A stretch of DNA of 64,000 bases from Methylibium sp035762065 (lineage in GTDB: Bacteria > Pseudomonadota > Gammaproteobacteria > Burkholderiales > Burkholderiaceae_C), in contig NZ_DASTPW010000055.1 in assembly GCF_035762065.1 (NCBI RefSeq), forward strand, positions 129,791 through 193,790, read 5' to 3'. A program made the translations under genes and the position numbers. This document shows positions 1 to 13,182 of the stretch, one piece after another. Each line of letters opens with the position of its first letter. The first letter of the stretch is position 1. Under the pieces are notes generated by a model that was given only the letters and a program-made list of their open reading frames with translations, had not been told where the DNA came from and did no database searches.

Positions 1-1173
1 CAGCCGCTGCGTCCGCAACGAGCGACCGACATCGCGCAACGCTTCATCGAGCAGACCCGTGAACACGCCGTGGTCGTGGCCGACCCGGCGGGCATGGTGA
101 TCGGCTGGCTCGGCGCCTCCGAGCAGGTCCTCGGCTACCGCGCCGAGGACGTGCTCGGCCGGCCGCTCGACACGCTGTTCACGCCCGGCGACCGCGCGCT
201 CGGCCTGCCGGCGCAGGAGCTGGCCGTGGCGCTGGCCGGCGGCACCTCGGAAGACGATCGGTGGCACCGGCGCGCCGACGGCGTGGCCGTCTGGATCACC
301 GGCTCCGTGCATGCGGTGCACGGCGAAGGTGGCGAACTGCTCGGCTACGTCAAGGTGATGCGCGACCGCACCGACCTGAAGGCGCAGCTCGAAACCCTCG
401 ACCACCGGCTGCGCGAAGCCGAGGCGATCGCGCGCCAGCGCAGCCGCGTGCTCGACACGCTGGGCCACGAAATGCGCAGCCCGCTCGCCGCGATCTCGAA
501 CGCGACCGCGCTGATCGGCATGCAGGCGGCCGGCGGTGCGACCGAGCGCGCCGTGCAGGTGCTGGAGCGCCAGATGCGGGTGTTGCAGCGCCTGGCCGAC
601 GATCTGATGGAAAGCACGCGCGGCCGCCATGGCCGGCTCGTACTGCAGCTCACGCGCGTCGACTTCGTCGAAAGCATCCTGCTCAAGGTCGAGAGCATGC
701 AGCCGCGCTACGACGCGAAAGGCGTGCGCCTTTTCGCGCTGTTGCCCCACGCGCCGATCTGGCTCGAGGCCGATGCGGTGCGACTACAGCAGGTGCTCGC
801 GAACCTGCTCGACAACGCCTGCAAGTACACGCCCGAAGGCGGCAGCGCATGGGTCAAGCTCACCGTCGAGGCGCCCTATGCGGTGCTGCGCGTCGAAGAC
901 AGCGGCATCGGCATCGAGCCGCAGATGCTGCCGCGCATCTTCGAGCTGTTCACCCAGGAAGAACGCTCGGTGCCGCTGGCGCAAGGGGGCGTGGGCATCG
1001 GCCTGGCGCTGGTCAAGGAGTACGTCGAGCTGCACGGCGGCATGGTCGAGGTGCGCAGCGGCGGCGTCGGCAAGGGCAGCGAGTTCGCGGTGCGCCTGCC
1101 CTTGCACGGGCCGGCCGCGCCCTCCTCGGCGCACCAGGTGCCGCTGCCGCTGGAACGGCGGGTGCCGGACTGA
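1..1173 (+). CDS. PAS-domain sensor histidine kinase (5' end outside window)
   Basis: The frame is open from the first base, so the N-terminus lies upstream; an internal GTG at 70 is not a convincing start because in-frame sequence before it (IAQRFIEQTREHAVVVAD) already belongs to the PAS fold. Order of domains: one PAS domain (GYRAEDVLGRPL ... LGYVKVMRDRTD), a coiled linker, HisKA with the phospho-accepting His in LGHEMRSPL, and HATPase_c with N box LLDNACKYTPEGG and G boxes DSGIGIEP and GGVGIGLALVKEYVELHGG. No membrane segment is visible in the part present. It autophosphorylates on His and passes phosphate to a receiver; the convergent receiver protein 11 bp downstream is a possible partner (inference). 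Confidence 0.9.
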   Translation, partial: QPLRPQRATDIAQRFIEQTREHAVVVADPAGMVIGWLGASEQVLGYRAEDVLGRPLDTLFTPGDRALGLPAQELAVALAGGTSEDDRWHRRADGVAVWITGSVHAVHGEGGELLGYVKVMRDRTDLKAQLETLDHRLREAEAIARQRSRVLDTLGHEMRSPLAAISNATALIGMQAAGGATERAVQVLERQMRVLQRLADDLMESTRGRHGRLVLQLTRVDFVESILLKVESMQPRYDAKGVRLFALLPHAPIWLEADAVRLQQVLANLLDNACKYTPEGGSAWVKLTVEAPYAVLRVEDSGIGIEPQMLPRIFELFTQEERSVPLAQGGVGIGLALVKEYVELHGGMVEVRSGGVGKGSEFAVRLPLHGPAAPSSAHQVPLPLERRVPD

Positions 1174-1183
1174 GCACGGTGCC

Positions 1184-1648
1184 TCAACCCGGCGCGCGCG
1201 GCCTCCCGAGCAGGCCGGCCAGCGCCTCGGCGATCGAGCGCATCACGGGCCCGTCGCCGCGTCCCTGCCGCCGCGCCTGCGCACCGCGCGCAAGCGCGCT
1301 GCGCAGCACCTCGAGCAGCTCGTCGATCCGGTAGGGCTTGTGCAGGAAGGCGTCGTAGCCGGTGAAGGCGCGGCGCACTTCCTCTTCCTCGGCGGCGCTC
1401 ATCATCACGATCGGCACCGCGGCCGTCGCCGGTGACGTGCGCAGCGCGACACCGAGTTGCGCGCCGCTCATGCCCGGCATCATGAAATCGGTCAGCACGA
1501 GGTCGGGCAGGTGCTGCGCGATGCGCTGCATCGCCTCGTGCCCGTTGCCGGCCAGCATCACGCGATAGCCTTCGACCTCCAGCATGAGCTGCAGCACTTC
1601 GGCGGTGCCGTATTCGTCTTCGACGACGAGGATGGTCTTCTGGGACAT
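1184..1648 (-). CDS. Single-domain response regulator (CheY-like)
   Basis: A 154-residue protein that is essentially one receiver domain: acidic pocket VVEDE near the N-terminus, phospho-acceptor Asp in LVLTDFMMPGMSG (about residue 55), switch Ser in VMMSAAEEEE and the conserved Lys in FLHKPYRIDEL. After the receiver there is only a short basic tail (ARGAQARRQGRG), so there is no DNA-binding output domain; it should act by protein contact or as a phosphorelay intermediate. It is the last gene of the minus-strand set hybrid kinase - KaiC-like ATPase - receiver, 24 bp after the KaiC-like gene, and converges with the PAS kinase. Confidence 0.9.
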   Translation of the reverse strand: MSQKTILVVEDEYGTAEVLQLMLEVEGYRVMLAGNGHEAMQRIAQHLPDLVLTDFMMPGMSGAQLGVALRTSPATAAVPIVMMSAAEEEEVRRAFTGYDAFLHKPYRIDELLEVLRSALARGAQARRQGRGDGPVMRSIAEALAGLLGRPRAPG

Positions 1649-1672
1649 TCGCTGCTGCCTTTCGCTTGGCGC

Positions 1673-3055
1673 TCAGTCGGCCGGGTCGAGGCGCAGTCCC
1701 AGCGCCGAGATCTCGAAGCTGCGCGGCGCCGGATCGAAACCCTGTCCACGTGCTTTCTCGATGCGCAGCTGGCGCCGGCCGCCGACGACGGACAGCCGCA
1801 GCGTCTGCTCGGCCACCGCATCGAGGCCGCCGAGGGCCGACGGCGCGCCGAGCGCGGCGAGTTCATCCTGATCGCAGACGATCAGCGTCGCGACGCCACG
1901 CTGGCGCAGCTCGGCGCACAGCGCGCCGACGAAGCGCGAGCCGCGCTCGGGAAACATCACCGTCGCCGCCAGCCCACCGATCGAATCGATCACGACCCGC
2001 CGCGCGCCGAGCCGGTCGACGGACTGGAGCAGCAGGTGGCCGAGCTGGTCGAGCGCGTGGCGCTCTGCGACCAGGCCGCAGAACTTCAGTGCACCGGCTG
2101 CCAGCACGCGCTGCAGATCGATGCCGACACCGGCGGCCAGTTCGCCCAAGTCGTCCATGTCTTCGTTGAAGCCGAGCATCACGCCGCGTTCTTCGGCACC
2201 CCCCTCGGCCAGGAAGCGCAGCGCCAGCAGCGTCTTGCCGACACCGGCGGGCCCCTTCACCAAGGTCGTCGAGCCACGGCGCAGCCCGCCGCTGCCGAAC
2301 ATGGCATCGAGCGCAGCAACGCCCGTGCCCGTCACGCCGCGCGCATCGTCGGGCCGTGGAGCCATCTGCTGCACGCTCTCGAGCCGCGGAAAGATGTGCA
2401 GGCCGTCGCCGGTGATGCAGAACGAATGCTTGCCGCGCACCGGCGCGGCCCCGCGGAACTTGGTGATCTGGATCAGCCGCTCGTTGCGCATGCCGAAGGC
2501 GTGGTCCTCGAGCACGAAGATGCCGTCGACCATCGTCTGCTCGGCCGCGATGCTGCGCCCCTGGCCGCTGGTCAGCAGGAGCACGTTGCAGCCGATCAGC
2601 GTCGCGAGGCTCTGCATCTCGTGCACGAATTCCTTGAGCTTGGTGCCTGCGTCGTCCTCCGCGCCGGGAGGCAGCACCAGACCGTCGAGCACCAGCATCG
2701 TCGCGCGCTGGCGCGTGAGCTCGGTGCGTACCAGGCCGACGATCGCCTTCAGGTCCCCGCCGACCAGCGCGCGGTAGCCGCTCACGTAGCCGATGCGGCT
2801 GCCCACCAGGCTCGCGTCGAAGAACGACTGGCCGAGCATGTGCTGCATCATCCTCGCGTGCGATTCGGCCAGCAGCGTGAGGTACAGCGCGTTGCCGCCC
2901 GCGGCGATGTGCGCGAAGCACAGCTGGTTCGCGAGCGTCGTCTTGCCGGTGCCCGGCGCACCCTGCAGGAAGTACACGCCGGCTTCGAGCAGGCCGCCGC
3001 CGAGCAGCGTGTCCAGCCCCGGCAGATGGGTCTTCACCCGTCCCAAGGTCTTCAT
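1673..3055 (-). CDS. KaiC-like two-domain RecA-fold ATPase
   Basis: 460 residues forming two tandem KaiC/RadA domains. The first P-loop is GAPGTGKT (about 32-39) with Walker B MLVLDG (about 120-125); the second is GPAGVGKT (about 268-275) with Walker B RVVIDS (about 353-358). The paired catalytic glutamates of cyanobacterial KaiC are not intact: the first domain reads LLAESHARM and the second GFNEDMDDL. The start at 3055 is chosen because GGGAGGA sits just upstream; an earlier in-frame start at 3088 would overlap the hybrid kinase. No KaiA or KaiB is nearby. KaiC homologues outside cyanobacteria are often paired with sensor kinases, as here; a signalling rather than clock role is likely. Confidence 0.88.
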   Translation of the reverse strand: MKTLGRVKTHLPGLDTLLGGGLLEAGVYFLQGAPGTGKTTLANQLCFAHIAAGGNALYLTLLAESHARMMQHMLGQSFFDASLVGSRIGYVSGYRALVGGDLKAIVGLVRTELTRQRATMLVLDGLVLPPGAEDDAGTKLKEFVHEMQSLATLIGCNVLLLTSGQGRSIAAEQTMVDGIFVLEDHAFGMRNERLIQITKFRGAAPVRGKHSFCITGDGLHIFPRLESVQQMAPRPDDARGVTGTGVAALDAMFGSGGLRRGSTTLVKGPAGVGKTLLALRFLAEGGAEERGVMLGFNEDMDDLGELAAGVGIDLQRVLAAGALKFCGLVAERHALDQLGHLLLQSVDRLGARRVVIDSIGGLAATVMFPERGSRFVGALCAELRQRGVATLIVCDQDELAALGAPSALGGLDAVAEQTLRLSVVGGRRQLRIEKARGQGFDPAPRSFEISALGLRLDPAD

Positions 3056-3077
3056 TTCCGTCCTCCCTCGATTTCGT

Positions 3078-7433
<4,356 letters not shown>

Positions 7434-7623
7434 GCGCGGGCGTCGACGGCGAACACCGACTGCGGATTCACGGCGGATTGCCCGGGTTCGAGGTGCATGA
7501 GGCCCGCGACTCTAAGCGCGTGTCTACACGCCGTCGATGGTGTGACGGAGCACACCCACAGGCATGCCGATTGCCGCTCACACGGCCGTTTTTCAGGCGC
7601 GTGTTTCTCGGCGCCGTCCCGGG

Positions 7624-8997
7624 TCAGGCAGCGTGCTGCGCTTGGGCGATGGGCACTTCACCGCGCAGCGAATGCGGGTAGGCCGCGACGATGCGCACGT
7701 CGATCAGCTGCCCGACGAGCCGATCGCCGCCGGCGAAGTTGACGATGCGATTGCATTCGGTGCGGCCCATCAACTCCGGTACGCCGCCCGCGCCGGGCTT
7801 GCGTGCCGCGCCCTCGACCAGGATGCGTTGCAGCGTGCCGACGCGGCTCGCGCCGATGCGGCGCTGGTTCGCCTCGATCGCCTCCTGCACCTGCGAGAGG
7901 CGCGCGAGCTTCACCTCGCGCGGCGTCTCGTCGGCGAGCGCCGCGGCCGGCGTGCCAGGGCGCGGGCTGTAGACGAAGCTGAAGCTCGCATCGAAGCCGA
8001 TCTCGTCGATCAGCTGCATCGTCTTCGCATGGTCCTCGTCGGTCTCGCCGGGGAAGCCGACGATGAAGTCGGTCGACAGGCTGATCCCGGGCCGCAGCGC
8101 GCGCAGCCGGCGCAGCTTCGACTTGTATTCGAGCGCGGTGTAGCCCCGCTTCATCGCCGCGAGGATGCGGTCGCTGCCGTGCTGCACCGGCAGGTGCAGG
8201 TGGTCCACCAGCTGCGGCACGCGGGCGTACGCGTCGATCAGCCGCGCGCTGAACTCGAGCGGATGGCTGGTCGTGTAGCGCAGGCGCGCGATGCCCTCGA
8301 CGGCCGCGACGCGCTCGATCAGCGTCGCGAAGTCGGCGAGCGGCGCGTCGTCGTCGCTTCCGACGCGGCCGCGCCAGCCGTTGACGTTCTGGCCGAGCAG
8401 CGTCACCTCGCGCACGCCTTGGGCCGCGAGCGCCTCGATCTCGCCGATCACGTCGGCCAGCGGCCGCGAGACCTCCTCGCCGCGCGTGTAGGGCACGACG
8501 CAGTAGGAACAGTACTTCGAGCAGCCTTCCATGATCGACACGAAGGCGCTCGGCCCCTGCACGCGCGCGGGCGGCAGGTGGTCGAACTTCTCGATCTCGG
8601 GGAAGCTGATGTCGACCTGCGCGCGCTTGGCGGAGGCGTCGAGCAAGGCGGGCAGCCGGTGCAGCGTCTGCGGGCCGAACACCACATCGACATACGGCGC
8701 GCGTTCGAGGATCTGCGCGCCCTCCTGGCTCGCGACGCAGCCGCCGACGCCGATCTTCACGCCGCGCGCCTTCAGGTGCTTGACGCGGCCGAGGTCGCTG
8801 AACACCTTCTCCTGCGCCTTCTCGCGCACCGAGCAGGTGTTGAACAGCACGAGGTCGGCCTGTTCGACGTCGGTGGTCGGCTCGTAGCCCTGCGCCGCGC
8901 GCAGCACGTCGAGCATCTTGTCGGAGTCGTACTCGTTCATCTGACAGCCGAAGGTCTTGATGAAGACCTTCTTCGCCGGCGGCTGCGCGCCGCTCAC
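7624..8997 (-). CDS. miaB: tRNA-2-methylthio-N6-dimethylallyladenosine synthase MiaB
   Basis: Radical-SAM methylthiotransferase that adds a methylthio group to i6A37 of tRNAs reading UNN codons. The N-terminal UPF0004 domain shows its three cluster-binding cysteines at C18 (FGCQMN), C55 (NTCSVRE) and C87 (GGCVAS); the radical-SAM CxxxCxxC is C159/C163/C166 (GCSKYCSYC). A TRAM-like C-terminus contains ILVEGAARK. The GTG at 8997 is used because it overlaps the stop of the upstream gene as GTGA; longer in-frame extensions would run through that gene. 457 residues is normal for the family (E. coli 474). Confidence 0.95.
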   Translation of the reverse strand: MSGAQPPAKKVFIKTFGCQMNEYDSDKMLDVLRAAQGYEPTTDVEQADLVLFNTCSVREKAQEKVFSDLGRVKHLKARGVKIGVGGCVASQEGAQILERAPYVDVVFGPQTLHRLPALLDASAKRAQVDISFPEIEKFDHLPPARVQGPSAFVSIMEGCSKYCSYCVVPYTRGEEVSRPLADVIGEIEALAAQGVREVTLLGQNVNGWRGRVGSDDDAPLADFATLIERVAAVEGIARLRYTTSHPLEFSARLIDAYARVPQLVDHLHLPVQHGSDRILAAMKRGYTALEYKSKLRRLRALRPGISLSTDFIVGFPGETDEDHAKTMQLIDEIGFDASFSFVYSPRPGTPAAALADETPREVKLARLSQVQEAIEANQRRIGASRVGTLQRILVEGAARKPGAGGVPELMGRTECNRIVNFAGGDRLVGQLIDVRIVAAYPHSLRGEVPIAQAQHAA

Positions 8998-9401
8998 GGC
9001 CGGCTCCAGAGCTGCGCCGCGGGATCGAAGCGCCATTGCTGCGCCTCGAGCGGCGTCGCGGGCCACAGGCCGGTGGCTTCGTCGTTGCGCAGGATCCAGA
9101 CGTCCTTGACGAGCCCGAGGGTGTCCACGGTGTAGAGCACGCGCGCCTGCAGGCCGGCGACCGCGCCGCTGACGAGCAGCAGGTTGTCGGGCCCGCGCAG
9201 CCGCAGGCCGGGCGCGAGGCGCGCGCCGGAGCCGTTGAGCCGCACCTCGGGCGGATCGGTGAAGGCGATTTCGCCGCGCAGCGCGTTCTGCGGGAAGTTG
9301 CGCTGCACCTGCGCCGGCGCGGCGGTGGCGAACGCGAGCAGCGCGACGAGCGCCAGGCCGGCGCGCCGACGCGCGAACCGGCGGGGATTACAGCGGAGCA
9401 T
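8994..9401 (-). CDS. Small exported protein of unknown function upstream of miaB
   Basis: 135 residues with a classic Sec signal peptide: basic start (RRFARRRAG), hydrophobic core (LALVALLAFATA) and a probable cut after APA near residue 31. The mature part (about 105 residues) is rich in beta-prone sequence, e.g. ALRGEIAFTDPPEVRLNGSG and VLYTVDTLGLVKDVWILRN, and has no cysteines, so a small beta-sandwich in the periplasm is plausible. No catalytic motif is seen. The stop overlaps the miaB GTG start (GTGA), so the two are co-translated. I recall similar proteins beside miaB in related Burkholderiales but cannot assign a function. Confidence 0.8.
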   Translation of the reverse strand: MLRCNPRRFARRRAGLALVALLAFATAAPAQVQRNFPQNALRGEIAFTDPPEVRLNGSGARLAPGLRLRGPDNLLLVSGAVAGLQARVLYTVDTLGLVKDVWILRNDEATGLWPATPLEAQQWRFDPAAQLWSRP

Positions 9402-9494
9402 GGTGTAGATCCAGGGGCTGCAAAGGCCCGGATTCTAGGAAGGCCGGCCTGCGCGGGCCGGCACGCGAAGCGCTGGTCGGCGACCGATGCGGCG

Positions 9495-10634
9495 CTAGTT
9501 CGCGCCTTCGCGGCCCAGCGCGGCGACGAGCGCGGCATCGACGCCCCAATCGCGCAGCACCGCTTCGCCGTCGGCGCCCGGCCGGGGCGGCGGCCGCGGC
9601 GTCGCGGCCACCGTGCGATCGAAGCGCGGCGCCGGCGCCGACTGCACGATGCCGTCGATCTCAACATGGCTCGCGCGCGAGCGAAGGTGCGGGTGCGCAG
9701 CCGCCTCGTCCCAGTCGAGCACCGGCGCGACGCAGGCGTCGCGGCCTTCGAAGGCCGCGCACCAGTCGTCGCGCGAGCGGGTCGCCATGACCGCGGCGAA
9801 GCGCTCGCGCCACGCCGGCCAGCGCGCGCGGTCGCCCTGCGGCGCGAACTCGGCCGCGTCGAGCCCGAGCCCGCGCAGCAGTTCGGCGTAGAAGGCCGGC
9901 TCGATCGCGCCGACCGCGAGGAAGCGCCCGTCCGCACAGGCGTAGCAGCGGTAGAACGGGGCGCCGCCGTCGAGCAGGTTCGCTTCGCGCGCGCCGTGCC
10001 ACTCGCCCGCGGCACGCAGCCCGTGGAAGAGCGTGCCGAGCAGCACCGCGCCGTCGCACATCGCCGCGTCGACCACCTGGCCGCGCCCGCTGGCACGCGC
10101 CTCGTGCAGCGCGCACATCAGCCCGAAGGCGAGCAGCAGCGCGCCGCCGCCATAGTCGCCGACCAGGTTCAGCGGCACCGGCGGCGGCTCGCCGTCGCGG
10201 CCCATCGCATGCAGCGCGCCGCTCAGCGCGATGTAGTTCAGGTCGTGGCCGGCACGGCGGCTGAGCGGGCCGGTCTGGCCCCAGCCGGTCATGCGGCCGT
10301 AGACCAGCTTCCGGTTGCGCGCGAGGCAGGGCGCGGGGCCGAGGCCGAGCCGCTCCATCACGCCGGGGCGAAAGCCCTCGATCAGCGCATCGGCGCGTTC
10401 GACCATCGCCAGCAGCACCGCGGCCGCGCTCGGCCGCTTCAAGTCGAGCGCGAGTGAACGCCGGCCGCGCGCCGACAGGTCGAAGCGCGGATCGAGCCCC
10501 AGCGCGCCGCCGGCGCCGGGCCGGTCGATGCGCACGACCTCGGCGCCCTGGTCGGCCAGCAGCATCGCGGCGAACGGCGCGGGGCCGAGCCCGGCCATCT
10601 CGATCACGCGCAGGCCCTGCAATGGCCCCGGCAT
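9495..10634 (-). CDS. CaiB/BaiF family III CoA-transferase, probable alpha-methylacyl-CoA racemase
   Basis: 379 residues of the family III CoA-transferase/racemase fold. The N-terminus carries VIEMAGLGPAPFAAMLLADQ and VVRIDRPG. The segment GHDLNYIALSGAL matches the active-site His region of alpha-methylacyl-CoA racemase, and the nearby GDYGGGALLLAFG supplies the catalytic Asp; these favour a racemase over a plain transferase. It would epimerise 2-methyl-branched acyl-CoA thioesters for beta-oxidation in the cytoplasm. It stands between the miaB pair and a metallopeptidase gene on the same strand. Family assignment is secure; the exact substrate is inferred. Confidence 0.85.
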   Translation of the reverse strand: MPGPLQGLRVIEMAGLGPAPFAAMLLADQGAEVVRIDRPGAGGALGLDPRFDLSARGRRSLALDLKRPSAAAVLLAMVERADALIEGFRPGVMERLGLGPAPCLARNRKLVYGRMTGWGQTGPLSRRAGHDLNYIALSGALHAMGRDGEPPPVPLNLVGDYGGGALLLAFGLMCALHEARASGRGQVVDAAMCDGAVLLGTLFHGLRAAGEWHGAREANLLDGGAPFYRCYACADGRFLAVGAIEPAFYAELLRGLGLDAAEFAPQGDRARWPAWRERFAAVMATRSRDDWCAAFEGRDACVAPVLDWDEAAAHPHLRSRASHVEIDGIVQSAPAPRFDRTVAATPRPPPRPGADGEAVLRDWGVDAALVAALGREGAN

Positions 10635-10660
10635 CGACGGCTCCTTCGTGCGGCCGCGCG

Positions 10661-11623
10661 TCAGTCGAGCGCCGGCAGCACCTCGGCGCGCAGCGTGACG
10701 CGCGCGGCTTCGACGTCAGGGATCACCGAGCGCACCACGTCCCAGAAGCGCGGGCTGTGGTTCATCTCGCGCAGGTGCGCGAGTTCGTGCGCGACGACGT
10801 AGTCGATCGTCGGCAGCGCGAAGTGGATCAGCCGCCAGTTCAGGCGCACCGAGCCGTCGGCGCTGGCGCTGCCCCAGCGCGTCTGCGCGGCGCTCAGCGC
10901 AATGCGGCGCACCTGCACCCCGAGCTGCGGCGCGTAGTGCGCGCAACGTTCGTCGAACACGCTGCGCGCCTGGCGCTGCAGCCAGGACTGCACGAGGTCG
11001 CGGATCTGCTCCGGCGCGGCCGTGTGCGGCAGGCCCACCCGCAGCAGCCGCCGCGGCACGCCGGCGAGCGCGCGCTGCCCGGCCGGCGCGGGCTCGGCGT
11101 CCAGCCGCGCACCGGCGATGCGCGGATCGAGCAGGAGCACCAGCGTCTCGCCGAGGAAGGGCAGGCTCGCGCCGTCGCGCCATTCGATGCGCGCCGCTGC
11201 GTGCCGGCGCGCGCGCTCGCGCTGCTCGGCGAGCTTGGCCTGGATCCACGTCGACTTCTCGCGCAGCGCCGCCTCGACCTCGGCCACGCCGACCCAGCGC
11301 GGCGCGCGCACCGTCAGGCCTTCGACGCCGACCACCATGCCGATCGAGCGGCGCCGGGCGCGGCGGAACTCGTAGCGCACGAGCGCGCGGCCGAGGGCGA
11401 TCTCGCGGTTGGCTTGCGGGTGCTCGAAGCGCTCGGGCGGGGTCATCGGCGGCGGGGGCTTCGGGACAGGCCGCGGCGCTTCGAGGTCGAGTCGCGGGGC
11501 CGCGGCCGCGCCGGAGCGCAGCGGCGCTTCATCGGTCGCGGCGGACGCTTCGTCGTCGGCGAACAGCGGCAGGTCGAGCTGCTGGTCGCAAGCGACGAGG
11601 TCGGCGGCGGGCCGGCGTTTCAT
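10661..11623 (-). CDS. YgjP-type (DUF45/WLM) zinc metallopeptidase
   Basis: 320 residues. The C-terminal half is the YgjP-like metallopeptidase domain with zinc site HELAHLREMNHSPRFW, i.e. HExxH followed by a third His in NHSPRFW, and preceding RWGSASADGSVRLNWRL, a family hallmark. The N-terminal about 90 residues are a low-complexity Asp/Ala/Pro-rich extension (FADDEASAATDEAPLRSGAAAAP) not usual for the short E. coli form. No signal peptide is visible, so it should be cytoplasmic. It lies just ahead of the CoA racemase and behind plsC on the same strand; this arrangement with plsC and gmhB recurs in Burkholderiales. Its physiological substrate is unknown. Confidence 0.85.
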   Translation of the reverse strand: MKRRPAADLVACDQQLDLPLFADDEASAATDEAPLRSGAAAAPRLDLEAPRPVPKPPPPMTPPERFEHPQANREIALGRALVRYEFRRARRRSIGMVVGVEGLTVRAPRWVGVAEVEAALREKSTWIQAKLAEQRERARRHAAARIEWRDGASLPFLGETLVLLLDPRIAGARLDAEPAPAGQRALAGVPRRLLRVGLPHTAAPEQIRDLVQSWLQRQARSVFDERCAHYAPQLGVQVRRIALSAAQTRWGSASADGSVRLNWRLIHFALPTIDYVVAHELAHLREMNHSPRFWDVVRSVIPDVEAARVTLRAEVLPALD

Positions 11624-11663
11624 GATGGGCGGCGAGTATAGAAGTCGCCCCTCACATCGCCGC

Positions 11664-12515
11664 TCAGCTCGTGTAGGCGGCCGGGTCGATGCGGCGCATC
11701 TCGGCTTCGATCCAGGCTTCGACTTCGCGCATCAGCTCGTCGGCCTCGCGGCCCACGCTCGGGATCGGCGCGCCGATCGATACGTCGATCGTCCCCGGCG
11801 TCAGCACGAAGCTCCTGCGCGGCCAGCACACCGCCGAATTGACCGCGATCGGCACCACCGGCACGCCGGTCGCGACCGCCAGCCGCGTCGCGCCGTTCTT
11901 GTAGCTGCCGCGCTCGCCGCGCGCGATGCGCGTGCCTTCGGGAAACATGATCACCCAGTGGCCGCGGCTCATGTACTCGCGGCCCTGCTCGGCCACCTTC
12001 GACCATGCCTCGGTGCGCCGGCTGCGGTCGATGTGGATCATGTCGAGCCGGCCCATCGCCCAGCCGAAGAACGGGATGTAGATCAGCTCGCGCTTGAACA
12101 CGTAGCACAGCGGGTGCGACATCAACGCCGGAAACGCGAAGGTCTCCCAGGTGCTCTGGTGCTTGGGGCACAGGATCACCGGCGCGAGCCGGTCGCTGGA
12201 ACTCTCGCGGGACGGCAGGCGCTCCATACCGTGCACGCGGTAGCGCACGCCGCAGATCGCCTTCGCGCCCCAGATCGACAGGCGCAGGAAGCCCACGCAC
12301 ATCCAGTAGAGCCGGTCGCCGCGCAGCACGATCGACGCGAGCAGCACCGCGATCGCGATCGGCACCACCGTGATCGCCATCCATGCGACGAACAGCGCCG
12401 AGCGGATGCGCGCGAGCAGCGTCACCCGGCGCGGCATCGGCATCGGCGCCGGCTGCGGCGCCGAGGACGGGGCGCCGTCGATCGACGCGGAGGAAGGAGA
12501 CGGTTTGGCGCTCAT
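11664..12515 (-). CDS. plsC: 1-acyl-sn-glycerol-3-phosphate acyltransferase (PlsC)
   Basis: 283 residues. Makes phosphatidic acid by acylating lysophosphatidic acid at the inner membrane. Acyltransferase motif I appears as KHQSTWE (the usual HX4D with Glu in place of Asp, a common variant in this branch), motif III as FPEGTRIARG, and motif IV as VVPIAVNSA. A hydrophobic segment ARIRSALFVAWMAITVVPIAIAVLLAS near residues 33-63 anchors it to the membrane. Follows gmhB by 25 bp in the glyQ-glyS-gmhB-plsC order typical of the group. The first 30 residues are a Ser/Pro-rich tail before the anchor. Confidence 0.92.
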   Translation of the reverse strand: MSAKPSPSSASIDGAPSSAPQPAPMPMPRRVTLLARIRSALFVAWMAITVVPIAIAVLLASIVLRGDRLYWMCVGFLRLSIWGAKAICGVRYRVHGMERLPSRESSSDRLAPVILCPKHQSTWETFAFPALMSHPLCYVFKRELIYIPFFGWAMGRLDMIHIDRSRRTEAWSKVAEQGREYMSRGHWVIMFPEGTRIARGERGSYKNGATRLAVATGVPVVPIAVNSAVCWPRRSFVLTPGTIDVSIGAPIPSVGREADELMREVEAWIEAEMRRIDPAAYTS

Positions 12516-12540
12516 CGTTGTGAAAGTGGCAGGCGCGGCA

Positions 12541-13182
12541 TCAGACGCGGGTGACGAGCCCGCCGGCGTCGCTGTCGGGCTCGTCGGCTTCGCCCCGCGC
12601 GGCGGCGCGCGCGCGGCGTTCGCGCTGCACGACGAACTCTGCGAACTGCGTCAGGTCCGCATGCGCGGTGCTGCCCGGCACCCGGGCCAGCAGCGCCTCG
12701 CCGGCGGCATCGTCCAGCCCCTGCGACTTGCCGGTCAGCACCAGGTGCGGCTCGCAGCCCGCGGCAGCCGCGGCCTGCAGATCGCGCAGGCTGTCGCCGA
12801 CGGCCGGCACGCCGGCCAGCTCGATGCCGTAGCGCCGGGCGATCTGCTCGAACAGCCCGGGCGCGGGCTTGCGGCAGCCGCAGCCGTCGGCCGGCGCATG
12901 CGGGCAGAAGAACACCGCATCGACACGCCCGCCCACGCGCGCGAGTGCCGCGTTCATCTTCGCGTGGATCGCGTTGAAGGCCGCCGCGTCGTACAAGCCG
13001 CGGCCCAGGCCCGACTGGTTGGTCGCCACCACCACGTGCCAGCCGGCGTGGTTGAGTCGCGCGATCGCCTCGAGCGAACCCGGCAGCGGCTGCCACTCCT
13101 CGGGCGACTTGATGTAGTCGTCGCTGTCGGCGTTGATCGTGCCGTCGCGGTCGAGGATGACGAGCTTGTGGGTGGGGTTCAT
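12541..13182 (-). CDS. gmhB: D-glycero-beta-D-manno-heptose-1,7-bisphosphate 7-phosphatase
   Basis: 213-residue HAD-family phosphatase of ADP-heptose synthesis for lipopolysaccharide core. Nucleophile motif LDRDGTIN is near residue 10, motif II VVVATNQSGLGRG follows, the zinc-binding loop CPHAPADGCGCRKPAPG is diagnostic for GmhB, and VGDSLRDLQAA is the last HAD motif. The start at 13182 (MNPTHK) places the HAD motif at the expected position and overlaps the stop of the upstream nucleotidyltransferase-like gene as ATGA. The C-terminus (RERRARAAARGEADEPDSD) is a charged tail of about 25 residues. Confidence 0.94.
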   Translation of the reverse strand: MNPTHKLVILDRDGTINADSDDYIKSPEEWQPLPGSLEAIARLNHAGWHVVVATNQSGLGRGLYDAAAFNAIHAKMNAALARVGGRVDAVFFCPHAPADGCGCRKPAPGLFEQIARRYGIELAGVPAVGDSLRDLQAAAAAGCEPHLVLTGKSQGLDDAAGEALLARVPGSTAHADLTQFAEFVVQRERRARAAARGEADEPDSDAGGLVTRV